Assembly: GCA_003542955.1 (NCBI GenBank)
Contig: DPJP01000176.1
Coordinates: forward strand, 58,280 to 67,087
Direction: 5' to 3'
Length of the DNA: 8,808 nt
DNA from: Armatimonadota bacterium
GTDB lineage: Bacteria; Armatimonadota; Zipacnadia; Zipacnadales; UBA11051
Each line of letters opens with the position of its first letter. Position 1 is the stretch's first letter. The notes beneath the pieces were generated by a model. It did no database searches. It was not told the origin of the DNA and was given only the letters and a program-made list of their open reading frames with translations. Shown here piece after piece: positions 1-8,808 of this stretch. Both the position numbers and the translations under genes were made by a program.

Positions 1-2
1 AG

Positions 3-4282
<4,280 letters not shown>

Positions 4283-4295
<13 letters not shown>

Positions 4296-4909
4296 TCGCC
4301 GAAGACGACATCACATCCAGGAAGATACTCTCCGCGGTGCTGCGCAAACACGGCCACGAGGTGGTTGAGACCGCCGATGGGGCGGAGGCATGGGAGGCAC
4401 TCGCCGGCCCCGATGCCCCGCGCATCGCGATTCTGGATTGGGTGATGCCCCAGATGGACGGGGTCGAGGTCTGCCGCCGCCTGCACGCGATCCCGAGTGA
4501 CCAGCCGACCTACGTCATCATGCTGACATCGCGCAACGAGCGCGAGGACCTCATCGAGGGGCTGGACGCCGGGGCCAATGACTACCTCTCAAAGCCCTAC
4601 GACCAGAGCGAACTCAGAGCACGCGTGGCAGTCGGCTGTCGAATGGTCGAGCTGCAGGCGCAACTCGCCGCAAAGATCGATGAGCTTCAGGACGCCCTTG
4701 ACCGCGTGAAGACACTGCAGGGCATTCTGCCCATCTGCATGCACTGCAAGTCGATCCGCGATGATGAGGGCTACTGGCAACGGGTCGAGTCGTATGTCGA
4801 GACGCACTCGGATGCGCTGTTCTCGCATGGGTTGTGCCCCGACTGCCTGCGGGAGTTCTACCCCGACGTCGCTGAAGTGGTCGAGCGCCGCCGGGCCTCC
4901 GCAGGGTGA
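4283..4909 (+). CDS. Response regulator: receiver domain plus C-terminal four-cysteine element, no DNA-binding domain
   Basis: Single-domain-type response regulator of 208 residues, probably the final phosphate acceptor of the upstream kinase's HPt domain. The receiver covers about residues 1-120, with acidic pocket E7/D8/D9, phospho-acceptor D52 (LDWVMPQMDG), the switch threonine in MLTSRN and K104 (LSKPY). A likely coiled coil (about 120-147, VELQAQLAAKIDELQDAL) leads to a C-terminal module at about 148-200: C152-x2-C155 (PICMHCKSI), a GYWQRVESY stretch, and C185-x2-C188 (GLCPDC) followed by REFYP. I recall similar tails at the ends of response regulators and PAS proteins in many phyla; a zinc-binding knuckle is the natural reading but is inference. 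No helix-turn-helix, GGDEF, EAL or HD-GYP signature is present, so output is probably through protein contact. The GTG start is set by the receiver's first strand and the upstream GGAAAGG. It overlaps the kinase by 13 nt, so the two form an operon. Confidence 0.93.
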
Positions 4910-4959
4910 GCGGGCGCTGCAGAACGACCTTCCCGTCCGTCGCCCCTGCGGCCCCACGT

Positions 4960-4991
4960 AGGAGTAGGCACGCCGAGTGGCGAACACTCCT
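4960..4991 (+). other. Hairpin in the gap upstream of the secreted propeller gene
   Basis: AGGAGT (4960-4965) pairs with ACTCCT (4986-4991). Nested inside is CGCC-GAGT-GGCG (4971-4982), a 4-bp stem with a 4-nt loop. No T-run follows, so it is not a classic intrinsic terminator. Whether it acts as an RNA leader, a processing site or nothing cannot be told from the sequence. Confidence 0.35.
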
Positions 4992-4997
4992 CTGAGC

Positions 4998-5018
4998 CGC
5001 CCATGCCCTGTATGGGCG
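4998..5018 (+). other. Perfect 7-bp inverted repeat before the propeller gene
   Basis: CGCCCAT (4998-5004) and ATGGGCG (5012-5018) are perfect inverted repeats separated by 7 nt (GCCCTGT). In RNA this would be a stable hairpin ending about 20 nt before the ribosome site; in DNA it could be a dyad operator. It lacks a following T-run, which argues against a simple terminator. Part of its right arm (5015-5018) could instead pair with 4971-4974 through GTAGGC (4964-4969) / GCCTAC (5022-5027), so two alternative folds are possible. Confidence 0.4.
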
Positions 5019-5040
5019 TGCGCCTACCACTACCACGGTG

Positions 5041-5046
5041 GGTGAG
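5041..5046 (+). promoter_or_regulatory. Ribosome binding site deciding the ATG at 5050
   Basis: GGTGAG just before ATG 5050 matches the downstream part of the Shine-Dalgarno consensus. It favours ATG 5050 over the in-frame GTG at 5038. The ATG also puts the signal peptide's basic residue (MRT) at the very N-terminus, as expected. Confidence 0.5.
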
Positions 5047-5049
5047 ACA

Positions 5050-6936
5050 ATGAGGACAATCGCCCTGCTGCTGCTGCTGCTGCCGCTGACACTGTTCGGT
5101 CTACCCGTTCACGCCGATGACGCCTTCATCGACCACGGCGTGGCCACACATGCCGTCGAGAGCCGCGGCGCGACCGTGGTCCACTCCGGCGGGAAGAATC
5201 TTGTCATCTGCCTGAACAATGACCGCTCCGAGCGCGGCTGGATGCTGGTCACCGATATCGACACCGGGCAGTCGGAGCAGGTGCATTTCCCCGAGGGCAT
5301 CGGGCCGATCCTCTCCATGGGCGCACCCTTCGCATCGTACGTGAGCACTCGGGGGCGGTTCTATACCGGGACCGGGGGCACGCTGCTCGAGTTCGAGCCG
5401 GCCACCATGGAGTGGCTCTACCACGGGCGCCCACATCCCCAGGCGCAGGCCTTCATCGACTATGCGTTCGCCGAAGATGCCCAGGGGCGAATCTATGCTG
5501 GAACCCATCCCGGTTGCCACCTCATCCGCTACGACCCGCAGACGCGCACCTCGGAAGACCTCGGGCAGTTGGACCCGCAGGAACACTACGTGAGCTGGCT
5601 CGCGCTCGATGACGCCGGCTGGCTTTACTGCGGCATCGGCACCGCCCGCGGTAACATCGTCGCATACAACACCAACACGGGTGAGAAACGCCAGATACCT
5701 GACGAGGCGGAGCGTACGGCCCGCGGCGGATGGGTCTTCCCGAGCGTCGACGGGAAGGTCTACGGCACTGTCGCGGGTAAGAACTGGCGGCTCCATAACG
5801 GGGTAGGGGAGGTCATCGAGCCCGCACAGCGTGGGCGTGAGCGACTGACCGGCGTCATCGGCTGGAAGAGTCGGACGGGGACCTTCCCCGACGGCCGCAA
5901 GCTCGTCTACGCCAACCTCGAGGACGGCTGGATCGACATCGAGGATCCTGCCACCGGTGAAACGAAGCGGATCGAGTTCACCTACGAGGCGGTCGGCGGG
6001 ATGGGCTTCACCTCGCTGGCGGAGGGCCCCGACGGCAAGGTGTACGGCTCGACCTGCCACCCGATGCGCTTCGTTCGCTTTGACCCGGACACCGAGACGA
6101 TGGAGGACTTCGGCGGCGTGAAGGACGTCGGCAACTTCTGCGCGATGGCGAAGTCCGGCGACCTGCTTGCGGCGGTCTCCTACTCCTACGGCATACTGCA
6201 CCTGTATGACCCCGCGAGGCCGTTCACCGGCGGCGAAGGCGATGCTCCAAACCCCTGGGAGCTGGGGCGGTGGCCGCAGGAGGTCTGCCGGCCGAGGGTC
6301 TGTGTTGCCCACCCAGACGGCAGGCACCTCTTGATGGCGGGGTATGCGGCATACGGGCTCGCGGGCGGCGGGCTGGTCATCCACGACCTGCAGACAGGCG
6401 CCTCGGAACTCATCACCCACGAACACCTGATCCCCTCAGAGAGCACGGTGACGATGACGGTGCTGCCAGACGGCGACATTGTGGGCGGCACGGACATCTC
6501 AGCGCCCGGCGGGGGGCACCCGCAGTCAACAGAAGCAACGCTGTACATCTTCGATTTCGCGAAACGCGAGGTCGCGTTCCGGACCAATCCGGTGCCGGGC
6601 GCGACGTTCATCCGTGCGTTGACCACGGGCTCCGATGGCCGCGTCTACGGGGTAACCCGCAACGCGGTGTTCTTCGTCTTCGATCCGCGGAGCCGGGAGG
6701 TCGTGCGCACCGAAGACTGGTCGAGGTTCGAGCAGGGCGCCGATGTGGTTGCGGGGCCGGATGGGATGATCTACGTGTTGCTGGACAAGGCGATTGTGCG
6801 CGTCGATCCGGTGACACTCACGTATGATGAACCGGTTGCGCCACCGTCTCGCATCTCGTACGGTGGGCCGGTTATCGACGGCCGCCTGTACTACTCCAGC
6901 GACGCCAACCTGTGGAGCTACCGGCTTGGGGAGTAG
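5050..6936 (+). CDS. Secreted multi-blade beta-propeller protein, function unknown
   Basis: A 628-residue exported protein. Residues 1-22 form a classic Sec signal peptide: MRT, a leucine-rich core with six consecutive CTG codons, then a signal peptidase I site after VHA-22. The mature part is a string of about eleven propeller blade motifs of the form DGxxYGxT...xxRFDPxTxxxEDxG. Clear ones lie near residues 100-115, 143-172, 187-215, 233-260, 280-310, 326-357, 368-390, 421-457, 473-516, 527-556 and 568-628. The style resembles SMP-30/YVTN/PQQ-like propellers of uncharacterised secreted proteins. Two stacked propellers fit the number of blades better than one. No catalytic dyad, heme motif, lipobox or membrane anchor is visible, so it should be free in the periplasm or outside; a binding or polymer-processing role is possible but unproven. 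It lies 140 nt after the response regulator on the same strand, so co-transcription is possible. ATG 5050 is preferred over GTG 5038 because of the ribosome site and signal peptide. Confidence 0.88.
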   Translation: MRTIALLLLLLPLTLFGLPVHADDAFIDHGVATHAVESRGATVVHSGGKNLVICLNNDRSERGWMLVTDIDTGQSEQVHFPEGIGPILSMGAPFASYVSTRGRFYTGTGGTLLEFEPATMEWLYHGRPHPQAQAFIDYAFAEDAQGRIYAGTHPGCHLIRYDPQTRTSEDLGQLDPQEHYVSWLALDDAGWLYCGIGTARGNIVAYNTNTGEKRQIPDEAERTARGGWVFPSVDGKVYGTVAGKNWRLHNGVGEVIEPAQRGRERLTGVIGWKSRTGTFPDGRKLVYANLEDGWIDIEDPATGETKRIEFTYEAVGGMGFTSLAEGPDGKVYGSTCHPMRFVRFDPDTETMEDFGGVKDVGNFCAMAKSGDLLAAVSYSYGILHLYDPARPFTGGEGDAPNPWELGRWPQEVCRPRVCVAHPDGRHLLMAGYAAYGLAGGGLVIHDLQTGASELITHEHLIPSESTVTMTVLPDGDIVGGTDISAPGGGHPQSTEATLYIFDFAKREVAFRTNPVPGATFIRALTTGSDGRVYGVTRNAVFFVFDPRSREVVRTEDWSRFEQGADVVAGPDGMIYVLLDKAIVRVDPVTLTYDEPVAPPSRISYGGPVIDGRLYYSSDANLWSYRLGE

Positions 6937-7091
6937 CGGGGCATCTGGGCCGCCAATTCCCGGCCGTCGACAGTGACAAAGGCGCCTCTGCTCCAGGCCG
7001 CTGAGTTACAGGCTGGTAACCCGGGGACCAAGCGACCAGCAGCGGCCGGTGCCGGTCGTGCTGTGACCTCCTACATCCGGGCAGTTTCGCT
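6937..7091. other. Gene-free spacer after the propeller gene
   Basis: No supported gene. The frame of the FG-GAP-like fragment, read upstream, meets stops at 7002 and 7014-7019. Two small hairpins are visible: GGCCG/CGGCC (6948-6952 with 6961-6965, 8-nt loop), only 12 nt after the propeller gene's stop, and GTTAC/GTAAC (7005-7009 with 7016-7020). The first could weakly end the upstream transcript, but no T-run follows. Confidence 0.4.
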
Positions 7092-7328
7092 GTGGCCGAG
7101 TCCAGCGGCGACGGCCTGCCGGATATCCTCGGCACGTTGACGGGCCTTGGGAAGAGGCCTGCCCCGGAGACGCTCATGTACCGGAGCCGTGGCGGCGGAG
7201 GGTTCGAGCCGGTGCGTGTGCAGCAGGGCGTTCCCACCCATGAGGCGAAGGTGGCCGACCTGACCAGCAACGACTTGCCGGACACTATCGGGCAGACCGA
7301 GTGGCCCGATCGGCATAGCGATGGGTAG
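7092..7328 (+). pseudogene. Remnant of an FG-GAP/VCBS-repeat protein
   Basis: A 78-codon open stretch that reads like two consecutive FG-GAP (VCBS-type) repeats: VAESSGDGLPDILG near the start and, about 46 residues later, HEAKVADLTSNDLPDTIG followed by PDRHSD. In intact proteins I recall, this second block reads like VADLTGNGLPDIVGK and runs on into RHVDVWxN. Here the expected aspartate/glycine pattern of the calcium loops is partly lost, and the frame ends in TAG exactly where an aromatic residue would be expected, with another stop a few codons later. The nominal GTG start at 7092 has no ribosome site and sits within a repeat, and upstream sequence in frame carries stops. The simplest reading is a surviving fragment of a larger secreted or cell-surface gene. 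A short genuine gene is less likely. Confidence 0.5.
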
Positions 7329-7473
7329 CGGAATGGACTATAGGGGGGACGAAGGCCCAAAGCTCCCGCCGTAGTCGCACGCCTGCACGCCGGTTCGGCA
7401 GCGCAGTGCGCAACAGACGGCTTCACAGAGCGCATTTCGGCGGCTCTATTCTGCAGTGTGCGCGTGTGTGTGA
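7329..7473. other. Non-coding gap between the FG-GAP remnant and the convergent WD40 gene
   Basis: No supported gene. It holds a short palindrome GCGCAGTGCGC (7401-7411), a 7-bp bulged hairpin (7427-7433 with 7440-7447: AGAGCGC against GCG-GCTCT) and a purine-pyrimidine alternating tract (7456-7472). The hairpin lies about 25 nt beyond the WD40 stop codon, but there is no T-run on either strand, so terminator function is only a guess. Confidence 0.35.
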
Positions 7474-8808
7474 CTACAGCCGCCCTGAGAGGTCACAGAC
7501 GGCGTTGTTGATCCTCAGGGGCCCACCGCACTCAGGACAGTCGAGGTGACGGCCGAGCATCTCCGCAGTCACTTCGATCCGCGCGAAGTGCCACGGGCAG
7601 AAGGCGGTGAGTGTGTCGTCCCATCGGCTGTCGCTGAACTCGCCGGGTACGCCGTCCCAGACGAGCAAGTTACCGTCCTCTAGCCCAGACACGATCCATG
7701 CCCCGTCGGGCGAGAACGCCACAGCATTGACTGCGGCGGAATGGATGCGCAGGCACGCGATCTCCTCGCCACTCTCCGGGGCCCACAGGCGCACGGTCTG
7801 GTCGGCCCCGCTCGAGACCACGCGTTCGCCCGATCTGTCAAATGCAGCGCCGGTGACCGGCCCCTGGTGGCCTCTCAGGCAAGTGATCTGCACACCGCTC
7901 TCCGCGTCCCAGATGCGCACGGTCTCGTCGGATGCTGCGGAGACCAAGCGCTTGCCGGCCCGGTCGTAGCACACGCTGTGGACCTCATGCTCGTGTCCGC
8001 CCAGACGGGCAACCTCTTCGCCGCTTTCAGCGTCCCAGATGCGCACGGCGCGGTCACCGCCGCCGTTCATGCTGCCGCCTCCTGAGGCCACACGTCCGCC
8101 CGATGGGTGGAAGGCCACGCTATAGACGGCATCCCGGTGCCCATGCAGGCAGGCCATTTCCGCGGCGCCCTCTGCGTCCCAGATACGCACGGTGCAGTCA
8201 AGGGAGCCCGAGGCTACGCGCTCATCTGTCGGGCTGAAGGCAACACTGGTGACATAGCTTTGGTGCCCTGCCAGGTAGGAGACCCTATCACCGGTCGCCG
8301 TGTCCCAGATACGTAACATGTCATCCCACGAACCCGAGACCACGCGCCCTCCTGACGAGTTGAAAGCAACACTGGTGACCGGCCCGTCATGCCCTATCAG
8401 ACACGCGACCTCGCCACCTGTCTTCGTCTCCCAGATGCGCACGGTCCGATCAGAGGACCCCGAAGCTATGCGCTCCCCGGACGGGTCCAGAGCAACGCTA
8501 CGCACCGGCATCGTGTGCCCGCGCAGGTATGACATGCCACGGGGTGGAGCAGTCTCGCCGTGCAGCCACACGCGTGCCGCGGTCAGGGTCCTGCGGGGGG
8601 CGACGTCCGGTCGACCCTCCAGTCGGACGATTGCCAGATAGCTATCGAGCGACCCTGCCCATGTTCGCCCGCAGGGGTCGGTGACAATACTGTCGACTGC
8701 CACGGGCCACCACGCCCTTTCCTCCCCTGACGAGGCATCCACGATTGCCGTCTCATGCGCTCGTCGCAGTGCCCACCATCGGCACTCCGAGGCACCGCGC
8801 GCAATCGC
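7474..8808 (-). CDS. WD40-repeat protein with C-terminal zinc-ribbon-like tail (5' partial)
   Basis: The frame is open to the right edge: 22 codons upstream of the internal GTG at 8742 are stop-free and read RWWALRRAHETAI into the rest, so the real start is probably outside the window. Counting residues from GTG 8742, seven WD40 repeats run from about 77 to 363, each with a GH at the start and a [VL]RIWD-type end (GH at 75-76, 117-118, 159-160, 201-202, 249-250, 291-292; the last is IH at 333-334). Spacing is exactly 42 residues except repeat 4, which is 48 because of a GGGSMNGGG insert. Seven repeats make one closed propeller; residues 10-45 may be an extra divergent blade. The tail has C382-x2-H385 and C402-x2-C405 (CPECGG) around TAEMLGRHL, the layout of a small zinc ribbon with one Cys replaced by His. 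Likely a cytosolic protein-interaction scaffold. A protein-kinase or effector domain upstream is common in bacterial WD40 proteins but cannot be seen here. Confidence 0.9.
   Translation of the reverse strand, partial: AIARGASECRWWALRRAHETAIVDASSGEERAWWPVAVDSIVTDPCGRTWAGSLDSYLAIVRLEGRPDVAPRRTLTAARVWLHGETAPPRGMSYLRGHTMPVRSVALDPSGERIASGSSDRTVRIWETKTGGEVACLIGHDGPVTSVAFNSSGGRVVSGSWDDMLRIWDTATGDRVSYLAGHQSYVTSVAFSPTDERVASGSLDCTVRIWDAEGAAEMACLHGHRDAVYSVAFHPSGGRVASGGGSMNGGGDRAVRIWDAESGEEVARLGGHEHEVHSVCYDRAGKRLVSAASDETVRIWDAESGVQITCLRGHQGPVTGAAFDRSGERVVSSGADQTVRLWAPESGEEIACLRIHSAAVNAVAFSPDGAWIVSGLEDGNLLVWDGVPGEFSDSRWDDTLTAFCPWHFARIEVTAEMLGRHLDCPECGGPLRINNAVCDLSGRL
7654..8514 (-). repeat. In-gene tandem repeats, 126-bp period (WD40 units)
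   Basis: Seven imperfect tandem units of 126 bp encode the WD40 blades. A 17-nt core, GCGTCCCAGATGCGCAC on the + strand, recurs at 7904, 8030, 8174, 8300 and 8426 with few changes, and in a more diverged form at 7778. The one 144-bp step (8030 to 8174) is the 18-bp Gly/Ser/Asn insert of repeat 4. The near-identity of the cores suggests growth by internal duplication. Confidence 0.85.

Noticed and set aside
4998..5018. Hairpin as an intrinsic terminator of the kinase-regulator operon
   Set aside because: Stem is good but the downstream bases have no T-run, so terminator is not claimed; it is kept as a hairpin of unknown role.
5101..6426. 441-codon open frame on the minus strand
   Set aside because: Antisense to the secreted propeller gene; no domain, no ribosome site, and the sense frame has a signal peptide and repeats.
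6872..7435. 187-codon minus-strand frame across the gap after the propeller gene
   Set aside because: Low-complexity Pro/Arg/Ser composition, overlaps the propeller gene's 3' end and the FG-GAP fragment, and matches nothing I recognise.
7654..8514. Regular repeats as a possible CRISPR array
   Set aside because: Units are 126 bp, imperfect and keep one reading frame encoding WD40 blades.

Overview
The window is high-GC DNA (about two thirds G+C by eye) with GTG starts and tightly packed genes. It carries a periplasmic-sensor-type membrane histidine kinase, a Sec-exported beta-propeller, an FG-GAP-like remnant and a bacterial WD40 protein. This fits a Gram-negative-type, propeller-rich environmental bacterium, for example Planctomycetota, Armatimonadota or a related lineage. 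The phylum is inference from gene style; no rRNA or tRNA gene is visible to settle it.

Layout. (1) 3-4295 (+): 3' part of a very large hybrid sensor kinase that enters from outside the window. It holds the tail of a PhnD/TtrS-like periplasmic binding domain, one membrane helix, five PAS domains, HisKA-HATPase, two receiver domains and an HPt domain, so a full multistep phosphorelay sits in one chain. (2) 4283-4909 (+): overlaps the kinase by 13 nt and encodes a stand-alone response regulator with no DNA-binding output domain; its tail is a coiled coil plus a four-cysteine element. (3) 4910-5049: a 140-nt gap with two strong hairpins. (4) 5050-6936 (+): a secreted beta-propeller protein with about eleven blade-like repeats. 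(5) 6937-7473: 537 bases with no intact gene, containing a decayed FG-GAP/VCBS-like coding fragment at 7092-7328, several small hairpins and an alternating purine-pyrimidine tract. (6) 7474-8808 (-): a convergent gene, open at the window's right edge, for a WD40 seven-repeat propeller ending in a C-x2-H / C-x2-C zinc-ribbon-like tail.

How they work together. The kinase and regulator are almost certainly one signalling unit: sensing outside and inside the membrane, then His784 -> Asp (receivers) -> His1371 (HPt) -> Asp52 of the regulator. The regulator's output is not visible and probably acts through protein contacts. The secreted propeller lies downstream on the same strand and could be co-transcribed, but the structured 140-nt gap makes that uncertain. 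The WD40 gene is transcribed from the other side and shows no clear link to the relay. I see no defence island, CRISPR array, transposase or obvious novel multi-gene system; the most unusual features are the cysteine/histidine clusters in the first PAS domain, in the regulator tail and in the WD40 tail.
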